Origin: Chengkuizengella sediminis | GTDB taxonomy: Bacteria > Bacillota > Bacilli > Paenibacillales > KCTC-33759 | Reading direction: 5' to 3' | Assembly: GCF_010078385.1 (NCBI RefSeq) | Contig: NZ_SIJC01000014.1 | Coordinates: 1 to 64,000, forward strand | DNA: 64,000 bases | In this document: in pieces, positions 40,472-48,888 of the stretch | How the letters are laid out: the number at the start of each line of letters is the position of its first letter | Numbering within the stretch: position 1 is the first letter of the stretch | The notes under the pieces: model-generated | Database searches by the model: none | Told to the model about the DNA's origin: nothing | The model's input: the letters and a program-made list of their open reading frames with translations, nothing else | Position numbers and translations under genes: made by a program

Positions 40472-42702
40472 ATAAAAAGATATTAATCACAATATTAATT
40501 ACAATATTTATTGCCATTCAATGTTGGTTCGTTTTTCTGACCATTAAATATCCTTATACTGGAATTGAAGTAGAAAAAAATGATAATAATCAATGGATCA
40601 TTACAAATGTAAGGATTAAAAATATAGAATCTTTAAATGGTATTAAGATTGGGGATAAAGTCTTACAAGTAAATCATGAGGAGGCTAGTGAACACTATTC
40701 TATTCAAAAGTGGAAAATTGTAAGACAATTTGATCATTTGTTATTATCAAGAAATGATCGTGTTTTTGAAGTTAAAGCCAGTCAAATCTCTAGCTCTGCT
40801 CTTTATGGCTTAGTACCTTTAATATGTGGGATTTTTTGTTATTTTCAAGCTATTCTACTAATGATAAAAATGCCCCAATTAAAATCGACAAGATTCTTGT
40901 CATTTATATTTTTTACCAGTGGTCTGACATTTATTGCAGTCAATGCTTCTATAAGGGCAGATATACTTGCAAAAATAGTACTTGTTTCTAGCACAATGAC
41001 TATTCCTATATTATTTTTACAGTTCCTATTTGTACTAATTAAAGAAAAAACTGAAGTACAACAAACACCCACAAAAATTTTTAAATATTTATATCTTGTT
41101 ATAATATTAGTTTTTCTCTTTCAATTATTAGATTTTTTTTACACTCCATATACATACTACTTCTATATAATAACAAGGAACTTTGCAATGATATTTTTTT
41201 TATTAGGCTTACTAATAAACTTTATATATTTGTTAACCATTTACTTTAAATATCGTAAAGAAGAGACTTATACCTCTACATTAATTAAAATCATTTGGTT
41301 TTGTTTATTTATTACTTCGGCCCCATTTAGTTTGCTTTCATTTTTACCTGACTTACTATTTGGAGTATATTGGGTTAATCCATTTTATACAGTCTTCTTT
41401 TTCTTTTTCTTTCCCACAACATTTGCTTATCTAATTCTTTCAAAACAAATTTTAGATATTGATGTTGTTATAAGAAGAATAATATTCACACTAGCTTTTT
41501 CTATTGTACCTAGTATTTTGATCGTGTTTTTCATATCAATTATATTCGACCTAAGAATTACAATTCAATATGTAGTAATAGCTTTTATTTGTACTTTAAT
41601 CACCTTATTTTTATCATTGTTTTCAATAAAGTTTATCCTTTTAAAATTAGAAAATACTATATTTCCACATCGTCGTGGTTATCAAAAATCATTGGATCAT
41701 ATTCTTGAAAAACTTGCTTCTATTACAAACTTTCGTGATTTAAAAGAGCAAATCTTAACAGATATTATCGATCTGTTTCAAGTACATGGAGGAGTTATTA
41801 TATTAAAATATAAGGATAAAACTGAAACCATTCATGTAGGTAATATTAATATTAACGAAGTGGAAAAATTATTAGATTCAGCTTTAAATGAAGAATCTCC
41901 TGAATATTCTATATTTCAAATAAATCTACATCAAGAATATACAAGTTATATGATACTTACAAAGAAAAAAAACAACTCAATATTAGGATTAGAAGAAACA
42001 CAGTGGATGAATCTTATTATTTCCTATATGAAAGTTAGTTTAGAAAATATATATTTTATTAGAAAATATGCTTTTGAACTACAAGAAAAAGAGAGATTTC
42101 ATATTTCTATTGATTTACATGATTCAACCTTGCAGGATTTATTACTATTAAGGAGAAAAATATCTATATTAGTCGAAAAAAATACTTCAAAAGAATTGAA
42201 TCAAGAACTGAAAAATATTATTAATTTTGTAGACATGATAAATATAGGTTTAAGACAAAACTTTTTTGAACTCAATCCTTACTTAATTAAAGAAACAGGT
42301 TTAATTAATGCAATTGAGCAATTAGTAGATCAAGAAAAAGCAATGAATACTTTCATTATTAAGTTTATAACTAAGAATGCTGATATTATAGAAAGTAGTA
42401 AAATAGAAGTAAAACAACATATTTTTCGTATTATTCAAGAGCTTATTAATAATACAAAGAAACATGCAGAGGCATCAAATGTATATCTGGAGATTAAAGG
42501 ACTAGATCAACTACTCACTTTAATATATGAAGACGATGGGGTCGGTTTTGACTATAACCCTTCAAAAAGCAATTTAAGTAAATTAAAAGGAATGGGTTTG
42601 GAGCAGATTAGATATCGAGCAAGTGATGTAAATGGCCATTTAAAAATAATATCTACCATGGGAAATGGAGTTAGATTTTCCATCAAAATACCTAATCTAT
42701 AG
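40453..42702 (+). CDS. comP2: ComP-like membrane histidine kinase, paralogue 2
   Basis: A 749-residue kinase of the same plan as its neighbours: first helix, PDZ-like loop with GIKIGDKVLQVNHEEA, multiple helices to about residue 395, GAF-like region with HQEYTSYMILTKK, phospho-acceptor His at about 556 (IDLHDSTLQDL), and ATPase motifs NNTKKHAEASNV, EDDGVGFD and MGNGVRF. Catalytic residues look intact. Its ATG overlaps the end of paralogue 1 by 19 bases, so the two are translationally coupled and probably one operon. A TTG at 40468 is an alternative start. It converges with the ComX-like gene, 20 bases from its stop. Confidence 0.88.
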   Translation: MGTIQLNKKILITILITIFIAIQCWFVFLTIKYPYTGIEVEKNDNNQWIITNVRIKNIESLNGIKIGDKVLQVNHEEASEHYSIQKWKIVRQFDHLLLSRNDRVFEVKASQISSSALYGLVPLICGIFCYFQAILLMIKMPQLKSTRFLSFIFFTSGLTFIAVNASIRADILAKIVLVSSTMTIPILFLQFLFVLIKEKTEVQQTPTKIFKYLYLVIILVFLFQLLDFFYTPYTYYFYIITRNFAMIFFLLGLLINFIYLLTIYFKYRKEETYTSTLIKIIWFCLFITSAPFSLLSFLPDLLFGVYWVNPFYTVFFFFFFPTTFAYLILSKQILDIDVVIRRIIFTLAFSIVPSILIVFFISIIFDLRITIQYVVIAFICTLITLFLSLFSIKFILLKLENTIFPHRRGYQKSLDHILEKLASITNFRDLKEQILTDIIDLFQVHGGVIILKYKDKTETIHVGNININEVEKLLDSALNEESPEYSIFQINLHQEYTSYMILTKKKNNSILGLEETQWMNLIISYMKVSLENIYFIRKYAFELQEKERFHISIDLHDSTLQDLLLLRRKISILVEKNTSKELNQELKNIINFVDMINIGLRQNFFELNPYLIKETGLINAIEQLVDQEKAMNTFIIKFITKNADIIESSKIEVKQHIFRIIQELINNTKKHAEASNVYLEIKGLDQLLTLIYEDDGVGFDYNPSKSNLSKLKGMGLEQIRYRASDVNGHLKIISTMGNGVRFSIKIPNL

Positions 42703-42722
42703 AAAATACATTAATAAATAAA

Positions 42723-42908
42723 CTATGTTGGCCAAAAATTATTCACTTTTTTATCTCCCTTCATAAATATTTCTATTATGGAATTTTTCTCTTTATTAGG
42801 TAAATGCAAACTATCAATTATAACTTCTAGTTGTTGGGTTTCACATTTCTTTAATTTATTAATTATAATGTGTAATTCTGGTGACCAATTAATATACAAA
42901 ATAATCAC
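42723..42908 (-). CDS. comX: Candidate ComX-like pheromone precursor
   Basis: A small gene divergent from the third ComP-like kinase. The reading frame opens with GTG at 42908, or TTG at 42899, giving 58-61 residues, and ends in NNFWPT then TAG. ComX precursors are 53-58 residues and carry an isoprenylated Trp a few residues from the C-terminus; here Trp is third from the end. The pattern of a hydrophobic N-terminus, a central KEKNSIIEIF-type helix and a basic KKVNN linker before the Trp resembles Bacillus ComX. TATAAT lies at 42932-42937 on the minus strand, but the -35 box is weak. Between ComP-like and ComQ-like genes, this is the only such ORF I find. The ribosome site (AAAGTGAAG) is weak. 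Identity is inferred. Confidence 0.62.
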   Translation of the reverse strand: MIILYINWSPELHIIINKLKKCETQQLEVIIDSLHLPNKEKNSIIEIFMKGDKKVNNFWPT

Positions 42909-42942
42909 TTCACTTTCTATGTATAGATTCTATTATACCTTA

Positions 42943-42954
42943 TTCCAAGGAATT
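42943..42954. promoter_or_regulatory. Small dyad between the ComX-like gene and the third kinase
   Basis: ATTCC-AA-GGAAT lies in the 129-base divergent gap, just upstream of the minus-strand TATAAT of the ComX-like gene. It could be an operator for a regulator of the signal or receptor gene. It does not match the B. subtilis ComA box (TTGCGG-N4-CCGCAA). Confidence 0.25.
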
Positions 42955-43037
42955 AACTATCAACATAATTTTAATGAATAATGATATATTTCATATTTCC
43001 ACATAACTGAAATAATATTTATCTAGGAGGCTCAATA

Positions 43038-45356
43038 ATGTTAAAAAAACTATCTAAAAAAACACTCATTATCTTTGTTTTAATATCTCAAATTTGGTTT
43101 TTTTACATAACTCTTAATTTCCCTAATAGTTCTATTATTATAAATAAATCATTAGAAAACACATGGTATGTAGAACAAATAAATTCAATAGGTAATAATT
43201 TTGGATTAGAAGTCGGAGATATCATCCATAAAGTCAATAATAGTGACTCTAATAACTATTATACGATTCAAAAGTGGAGGACTGTTGAACAATTTGAAAG
43301 TATATTAATTATAAGAGATGGAGTAAAGTTTGAAGTAATACCTACTGACTATTACCATCTTTCAAGATTTGATATTATTTCTTTTATCAGTGTATTTTTT
43401 TGTTATTTAGTAGCTTATATTTTATATAAAAATGTATATAATTCAAAAGCAGCAAGATTGTTATCATTAATTTTCGTAACAATAGCAATTATTTTTACCA
43501 GCTTAGGAGCATCGACTCGTGGAGATACTTTAGGGATAATATTTAATTTAACAACCGTAGGACTTATACCTATATTATTTCTTCATTTTTTATATATTTT
43601 ATTTAAAGAAAAAGCAGATACTATACTTCCTATCAGAAAAATACACATATATCTATATTATTTTATTATCATTACAATTTTTCCACAAATTATGTTTTAT
43701 TTACCTCTTTCAAATATTTATGAAATGTTTAGTATTATTCGAAACATAATAATGTTATATTTTTTATTTAGTGTTTTAATCATTTTTCTTAATCTAACAA
43801 TACTCTACTTAAAATATCGAAAAAAAGAAAAATATGTTTCTACCCTAATAAAAACTATCTGGATTTCTCTTCTAATATCTACTTTTCCATTCAGTATCTT
43901 CTCATTTTTGCCAGATTTATTATCAGGTAAAGAATGGATAAGTTCGATTTACACTTGTTGGTTCGGCTTGTTATTCCCCCTATCTTTTGCTTATTTACTT
44001 ATATCGAAAAAACTCTACGATATTGAAATTATATTCAGACGTTTTTTATTTACAATTATTATTTCAATCATTCCTAGCGGAATTATAGTATTTTCTAACG
44101 AACTTACCTACACTAATAGCCTTTTAAATTCACATTACATAGTCAGTTTTATCATTACTACTTTTATATTATCATTACTACTATATTCTTTTGAATACCT
44201 TACTACTAAATTTCAACGAATTATTTTTCCTAAGAGATATTATTTAAATAATGCACTTAAAAAAATATCACAAAATCTTAGATCTATATCTAGTTTTCAT
44301 GAATTAAAAGATATTACACTCGTGGATATTGTTAAAACAATGAATGTATTTGGTGGGGCTATTATATTTAAATATAATGATTCAATTGAAACCATAAGCG
44401 AGGGAGATATCGATTTAAACAAAGCAACAAAAATGATAGAAACTAGTGAAGTAAACCATGACTACATATGTTTTGAAATTACTGACCACGAGGAATACAC
44501 AAGTTACTTAGTTCTAACAAAGAAAAAAACAAATACAGTGATTGGGATGGAAGAAAGCCAATGGATAAACTTAATCATAACTTACTTGGCCGTTAATTTA
44601 GAAAATCTCTATTTGATACGTAAACTAACGATGAAGCTAGAACAGTTAGCCGTACAGATTCCTGATGAAAAAACAGCAAATGAATTTTTATGGTTTCGTA
44701 AATTTATGTTTGAATTGCAAGAAAAAGAACGTGTACGAATTGCAACTGATCTTCATGATACTACGATGCAAGATTTATTTTTCTTAAAAAGAAGATTAAA
44801 TGCATTAATAGAAACGAACGATATAAATCATAAACATGCCAATGAAATTAAAAACATAGTTAGTTACGTAGAAATTATTAACGTCAATTTGCGGCAAAGT
44901 TGTTTTGAGCTGCACCCTTATTTACTGCAAGAAGCTGGTCTAATTCATGCTATTAGAAAACTAATTCAACAAGAATCGGAGATGAATACATTTGAAATTG
45001 AGTTTAGTATAGGGGATGAATACCAAATTGAAAAAAGAAATAGCGATACTAAAAGTCATATCTTTCGAATGATTCAAGAAATGATTACAAATACAAAAAA
45101 ACATGCACAAGCTACAAAAGTAAATATATCACTTCAGATTATGAATCATGAAATACAACTTCAATTTGAAGATAACGGAATCGGATTTAATGAACAAATA
45201 AATAAAGAACAAGACACACTTAAATCAGGAATGGGAATGGAACAAATAAAAAGTCGTGTTTTATATTTAAATGGTCAATTTAAGGTTGAATCTAGTATCG
45301 GTAAAGGGGCTAAATTCTGGATTACCCTGCCAAATAAGGAGGAGAAATCAGCATGA
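43038..45356 (+). CDS. comP3: ComP-like membrane histidine kinase, paralogue 3
   Basis: A 772-residue kinase, closest of the three to B. subtilis ComP in length. Domains: first helix, PDZ-like loop (GLEVGDIIHKVN), about seven further helices, GAF-like region (HEEYTSYLVLTKK), a long helical linker (LEQLAVQIPDEKTANEFLWF) that the other two paralogues lack, His573 in ATDLHDTTMQDL, and ATPase motifs with EDNGIGFN and SSIGKGAKF. ATG follows AGGAGG. Its stop overlaps the response-regulator start by four bases, so this is the kinase directly coupled to the ComA-like regulator. Divergent from the ComX-like gene, which makes it the best candidate receptor. Confidence 0.9.
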   Translation: MLKKLSKKTLIIFVLISQIWFFYITLNFPNSSIIINKSLENTWYVEQINSIGNNFGLEVGDIIHKVNNSDSNNYYTIQKWRTVEQFESILIIRDGVKFEVIPTDYYHLSRFDIISFISVFFCYLVAYILYKNVYNSKAARLLSLIFVTIAIIFTSLGASTRGDTLGIIFNLTTVGLIPILFLHFLYILFKEKADTILPIRKIHIYLYYFIIITIFPQIMFYLPLSNIYEMFSIIRNIIMLYFLFSVLIIFLNLTILYLKYRKKEKYVSTLIKTIWISLLISTFPFSIFSFLPDLLSGKEWISSIYTCWFGLLFPLSFAYLLISKKLYDIEIIFRRFLFTIIISIIPSGIIVFSNELTYTNSLLNSHYIVSFIITTFILSLLLYSFEYLTTKFQRIIFPKRYYLNNALKKISQNLRSISSFHELKDITLVDIVKTMNVFGGAIIFKYNDSIETISEGDIDLNKATKMIETSEVNHDYICFEITDHEEYTSYLVLTKKKTNTVIGMEESQWINLIITYLAVNLENLYLIRKLTMKLEQLAVQIPDEKTANEFLWFRKFMFELQEKERVRIATDLHDTTMQDLFFLKRRLNALIETNDINHKHANEIKNIVSYVEIINVNLRQSCFELHPYLLQEAGLIHAIRKLIQQESEMNTFEIEFSIGDEYQIEKRNSDTKSHIFRMIQEMITNTKKHAQATKVNISLQIMNHEIQLQFEDNGIGFNEQINKEQDTLKSGMGMEQIKSRVLYLNGQFKVESSIGKGAKFWITLPNKEEKSA

Positions 45357-45994
45357 ATACAAATAAAAAAAATGTTTTAATCGTAGATGACCATCCTTTA
45401 GTTGCAAAAGCTACAAAAAATTTACTAGAAAAAAATGAATTCATTCAAGTCATTGACATGGCTTATAATGGTAAACAATGTTTAGAACTGATGGCATTAC
45501 ATCAACCAGAAATTGTCTTTTTAGATTACCGACTCCCTGATATGACAGGTGTTGAAATTGCTGAACAAATTAGAGAAAAATTTCCAAATACATTAATCAT
45601 CATTTTCTCTGGAATCGACATTACGGATCTCACTAATAAATTAATTGAATTAAAAGTATGTGGAATTATCTCTAAAGAATCCAGTGAAACCACAATTATG
45701 AATATGGTTAATTGTATTTTAGACGGGCATACGATGTTGCCCATTTCTATGTACCATCAAATGAGGATGATGAGTATAAATCATAATCCTATTGAAAGTA
45801 AATTAAATGATGATGAGATTAAAATTATGACCCTTATAGTTAAAGGGGCTACGCATGAACAAGTTGCAGATGAAATCCATCTCAGTAAACGTTCTGTAGA
45901 TAATTATTTAAAAAAAATATATGGAAAATTAAATGTAAAAACAAAAGTACAAGCGATAGAAAAATTCGTTCAAATGAAAACAAAGAACAATTAA
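45353..45994 (+). CDS. comA: ComA-like response regulator (NarL/LuxR type)
   Basis: 213 residues. Receiver domain with acidic pair Asp12-Asp13 (VDDHP), phospho-acceptor Asp58 (FLDYRLPD), Thr/Ser in IIFSG and Lys in IISKESSE; then a LuxR-type helix-turn-helix (EQVADEIHLSKRSVDNYLKKIYGKLNVKTK). The HLSKRS-then-FNKLNV-like pattern is shared with B. subtilis ComA. It overlaps the third kinase by four bases and is followed 22 bases later by the ComQ-like gene. As the only regulator in the locus it may receive phosphate from all three kinases (inference). Target promoters are unknown. Confidence 0.9.
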   Translation: MNTNKKNVLIVDDHPLVAKATKNLLEKNEFIQVIDMAYNGKQCLELMALHQPEIVFLDYRLPDMTGVEIAEQIREKFPNTLIIIFSGIDITDLTNKLIELKVCGIISKESSETTIMNMVNCILDGHTMLPISMYHQMRMMSINHNPIESKLNDDEIKIMTLIVKGATHEQVADEIHLSKRSVDNYLKKIYGKLNVKTKVQAIEKFVQMKTKNN

Positions 45995-46016
45995 CGTAGG
46001 GGGATAGTACTGATTC

Positions 46017-46937
46017 ATGTTAACAAAAGTACATAAAGAAATGAGCGAAATGATTTCTCAATACGATCACGTATCAGAATTAAAAGAATTAGTATTATCA
46101 TTCATAAATGAACAAACTAAATATGATATGCACTGGTCAAAGCTGACCTTATATAGTCACAGAATGTTTGGTGGAAAGTCTGATCATATTTATAAAGTGG
46201 CTGCTATTACAGAATTGATATTTTTAGCCTCTGATATTTTAGATGACATTCAAGATCAGGATCATTTAACTAAACCATGGATGCAGCATCCTAAGGATTA
46301 CATGTTTAATACCGTATTAACAATCGTGTTGAGGGCAATTGGAGAACTAAATAAAATATTTGAGGGCAAACCTACAGCTTTGTCAGTTAGTAAAGTAAAC
46401 GACCTTATTATTCAATCTATTCATGGTCAACAATTAGATATCCAAAACACTATATCTACTGAAGAAGAATATTTCTTTATGCTTGAGCAAAAATCTAGCT
46501 CATTAATTAGATTGGCTTGTTATATGGGTTATTCATCTATAGAAAATAATGATTCAAATCTTACAAAAATACTAGATGAATTAGCAGCAATCGCTGGTAT
46601 TATCCATCAGTTAGAAAATGATATGAACGATATACTTATTACGGATCAAAAAAACGATTTACTCCACAAAAAAAGAACACTACCAGTATTATATTTGTTA
46701 AAACATAACGATGAATTTCCAATTATCAAACAATATTATGAAGGTGAGATAACTAAAGAAGAATTTCTTGTAAAAAAAGACGAAACAAATCAGATCATCC
46801 AAGACTCGGGATGCATTGAATACGCTAGAGTAATACAAACACTTTACATAAATAAATTCGATGAGGTGTTTGAAACTTTAGATGCTGTGTCTCCATGGAA
46901 GGAAAGATTTAGGGATTTAGTCTACACTACAAAGTAA
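46017..46937 (+). CDS. comQ: ComQ-like isoprenyl transferase (pheromone-modifying)
   Basis: 306 residues of the polyprenyl-synthetase fold. First Asp-rich motif DDIQD (76-80, within ASDILDDIQDQD) and second motif NDMND (201-205). The surrounding text SDILDDIQD, the SLIRLACYMG segment and KRTLPVLYLLK match B. subtilis ComQ rather than housekeeping farnesyl- or geranylgeranyl-diphosphate synthases, whose second motif is DDxxD. ComQ attaches a farnesyl or geranyl group to the ComX tryptophan and processes it. The presence of this gene is the strongest evidence that the small Trp-tailed ORF is a pheromone. Ribosome site GGGGG lies 11 bases upstream. Confidence 0.88.
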   Translation: MLTKVHKEMSEMISQYDHVSELKELVLSFINEQTKYDMHWSKLTLYSHRMFGGKSDHIYKVAAITELIFLASDILDDIQDQDHLTKPWMQHPKDYMFNTVLTIVLRAIGELNKIFEGKPTALSVSKVNDLIIQSIHGQQLDIQNTISTEEEYFFMLEQKSSSLIRLACYMGYSSIENNDSNLTKILDELAAIAGIIHQLENDMNDILITDQKNDLLHKKRTLPVLYLLKHNDEFPIIKQYYEGEITKEEFLVKKDETNQIIQDSGCIEYARVIQTLYINKFDEVFETLDAVSPWKERFRDLVYTTK

Positions 46938-46971
46938 TTGCATTCTAATGGTATTGTCATTCCATATTTGA

Positions 46972-47117
46972 TTTTCCACACAGCTTTCCAATAAAATATA
47001 CACAATACTTATTACTTTATTCACATCTTTCACCTACTATTCAGTGGTTGTCCACAGCTTTATCCACAACCTGTGAACAATTGTACATAATAGACTATCA
47101 GAATTGAGGTATCCACA
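46972..47117. promoter_or_regulatory. DnaA-box cluster upstream of tadA
   Basis: Six matches or near-matches to TTATNCACA in 146 bases: TTTTCCACA (46972), TTATTCACA (47017, exact), TTGTCCACA (47048), TTATCCACA (47060, exact), TTGTTCACA on the minus strand (47072-47080) and GTATCCACA (47109, running into the tadA start codon). Three of them start exactly 12 bases apart (47048, 47060, 47072). No dnaA or dnaN is present. This fits a non-origin DnaA-binding cluster that could titrate DnaA or regulate tadA; a link with sda and the signalling island is inference. Confidence 0.7.
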
Positions 47118-47581
47118 TGTTAACAAATACAAATCACCATCAGCAGTTTATGTTGGAGGCAATTAAAGAAGCAAAAATTGCTGAATCCAAAAACGAAGTC
47201 CCTATTGGAGCCGTGGTGGTGTGGAAAAATAAAATTATCGGCAGAGGACATAACTTAAGAGAAACAAGCTTTGATTCCACTGCTCACGCTGAAATGATAG
47301 CTATTCGTGAAGCAAGTGATTATTTGCAAGCTTGGCGATTATTAGATTGTTCCCTTTATGTTACATTAGAGCCTTGTGCTATGTGCGCGGGTGCGATAGT
47401 ACAATCCAGAGTTGAACAAGTTATATATGGTGCCTCCGATCCAAAAGCAGGTTGTGTAGGTACTTTGATGAACCTACTGCAAGAAGAACGTTTTAATCAC
47501 CAAACAGAAGTCATTACAGGTGTGTTGCAAGAAGAGTGCAGTGATTTATTAAAAAAGTTCTTTAGACGATTGAGGAAATAA
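47117..47581 (+). CDS. tadA: tRNA-specific adenosine deaminase
   Basis: Deaminates A34 of tRNA-Arg(ACG) to inosine. 154 residues. Zinc site and proton shuttle visible: HAEMIAI (His and catalytic Glu) and PCAMCAGAIV (two Cys). Loop FDSTAHAE and the C-terminal KKFFRRLRK are typical. In B. subtilis (yaaJ) the next genes are the SRP RNA and dnaX; here neither is seen downstream. GAGG precedes the ATG, which overlaps the last DnaA-box-like site. Confidence 0.96.
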   Translation: MLTNTNHHQQFMLEAIKEAKIAESKNEVPIGAVVVWKNKIIGRGHNLRETSFDSTAHAEMIAIREASDYLQAWRLLDCSLYVTLEPCAMCAGAIVQSRVEQVIYGASDPKAGCVGTLMNLLQEERFNHQTEVITGVLQEECSDLLKKFFRRLRK

Positions 47582-47653
47582 TAATGTATAAAAAAAATGA
47601 TGCTAATCCACTCTATACTAAGAACTATGAAAATTTATAGTGGAGGTTTTAAA

Positions 47654-47830
47654 GTGACAAAACAGAAATCCAATTTAGATAAAAATTTAGAAAATGTTAT
47701 TGAGGATTTAGAGGAAAATCCAGTCAACAGCTTCCATGCGCAGCAGTTACATCAGAAACATGAAGATCGCAAACATGAAGATTTAAAAAGAGATAAAGGT
47801 TACAAAGGTGATGAATCAAACCCTCAATAA
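47654..47830 (+). CDS. Small charged protein, uncharacterised
   Basis: GTG start at 47654 with TGGAGG eight bases upstream gives a 58-residue hydrophilic product (begins MTKQKSNLDK; contains SFHAQQLHQKHEDRKHED), rich in His, Lys, Asp and Glu. The longer in-frame ATG at 47597 lacks a ribosome site. No membrane segment or signal. I do not recognise a family. It is followed by a bidirectional terminator. Confidence 0.55.
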   Translation: MTKQKSNLDKNLENVIEDLEENPVNSFHAQQLHQKHEDRKHEDLKRDKGYKGDESNPQ

Positions 47831-47849
47831 CGAATTAACGACAAATATT

Positions 47850-47886
47850 AAAAAACTGGATTCCTTATATCGGAAACCAGTTTTTT
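47850..47886. terminator. Bidirectional terminator
   Basis: AAAAAACTGG and CCAGTTTTTT arms with an inner TTCC/GGAA pairing. T residues follow on both strands, so it can end both the tadA-side transcript and the convergent aldo/keto reductase transcript, whose stop is 18 bases away. Confidence 0.9.
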
Positions 47887-47903
47887 ATTTTGCTAATAAT
47901 CAA

Positions 47904-48872
47904 TTAGCTTGCCCAAAAGTTTTTATCCCATTTATACTTTTTCAAAATGTTTAATTGCTCACTTGATAATGGTCCTAATTCTGAGAGTACACAATTTTTC
48001 TCTACATTTCTTAACGATCGCATACCAGGAATCATTGTAGATACGGCAGATTGACTTAAAATAAATCGCAACGCAATTTGAGGAATATCCTCAATCGTTA
48101 CATTTAAATCTGCAGCCATGTTTTGAACTTTTTCAAATACTTGACGTTTACGGTCTCCTTGGAAGTAGTTATTTCTAAAGTCATCTTCTGCAAAAGTAGA
48201 CTCAGGTGTAATTTTTCCTGTTAAACCCCCTTCGTCGAGCGGTACACGAACAATAACGCCAACATTGTGTTTTTCACAAGCAGGGAATAGTTTCTCTAAA
48301 GGTTTTTGCTCAAAAACGTTAAATATAACTTGAATCGTATCCACTAATCCAGACTCAATTAACTTAATTGCATTTTCTGGTTGATGGTCATTGATAGATA
48401 CACCAAAATTTTTAATCTTTCCTTGTTCTTTTAGCTTACGAACACCTTCCAACCAGTCCCCTTGATTCACCCACTCATCTGACCATACATGGAATTGTTG
48501 AACATCTAACGTTTCCAATCCTAAATTTTTCAAACTTTGTTCCGTACATTCGATAATGTGTTCACTTGGAAAAGCTTCCTCTGCACTTCCCCTTGATGGC
48601 CACATCATATTTTTAGGTGGTATCTTAGAAGCAACATAAACAGTCTCAGATCTTTCCCTAACCACTTGACCAATTAGTCTTTCACTATGCCCTTCCCCAT
48701 ATCCTAATGCCGTATCAATGAAGTTTAAACCTAAATCAATGGACTTATGTAATGCCTTTAGAGAGTCATCATCATTTGCACCAATCCACATAAAATTACT
48801 AATTCCCCAAGCTCCGTAACCTACTTCAGAAACATCTAGTCCCGTTTTACCCAACTTCCTATAATTCATCAC
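47904..48872 (-). CDS. Aldo/keto reductase
   Basis: 322-residue NAD(P)H-dependent oxidoreductase with a TIM-barrel fold. Visible: N-terminal YRKLGKTGLDVSEVGYGAWGI, the catalytic DTALGYGEGHSERLIG (Asp/Tyr), a Lys in YVASKIPP, and the FHVWSDEW region in place of the more common His motif (QFHVW). C-terminal cofactor part IPGMRSLRNVEKN. Substrate unknown. Lies 16 bases downstream of the methyltransferase gene, probably co-transcribed. Confidence 0.9.
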   Translation of the reverse strand: MMNYRKLGKTGLDVSEVGYGAWGISNFMWIGANDDDSLKALHKSIDLGLNFIDTALGYGEGHSERLIGQVVRERSETVYVASKIPPKNMMWPSRGSAEEAFPSEHIIECTEQSLKNLGLETLDVQQFHVWSDEWVNQGDWLEGVRKLKEQGKIKNFGVSINDHQPENAIKLIESGLVDTIQVIFNVFEQKPLEKLFPACEKHNVGVIVRVPLDEGGLTGKITPESTFAEDDFRNNYFQGDRKRQVFEKVQNMAADLNVTIEDIPQIALRFILSQSAVSTMIPGMRSLRNVEKNCVLSELGPLSSEQLNILKKYKWDKNFWAS

Positions 48873-48888
48873 TCATCCTCCTCCATTG

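Noticed and set aside
42778..42981. 67-codon plus-strand ORF in the kinase gap
   Set aside because: Opposite strand of the ComX-like gene; no ribosome site, and its Trp and C-terminus do not fit a pheromone precursor.
46938..47116. Replication origin at the DnaA-box cluster
   Set aside because: No dnaA or dnaN gene and no extended AT-rich unwinding region with the usual flanks; a non-origin cluster is more likely.
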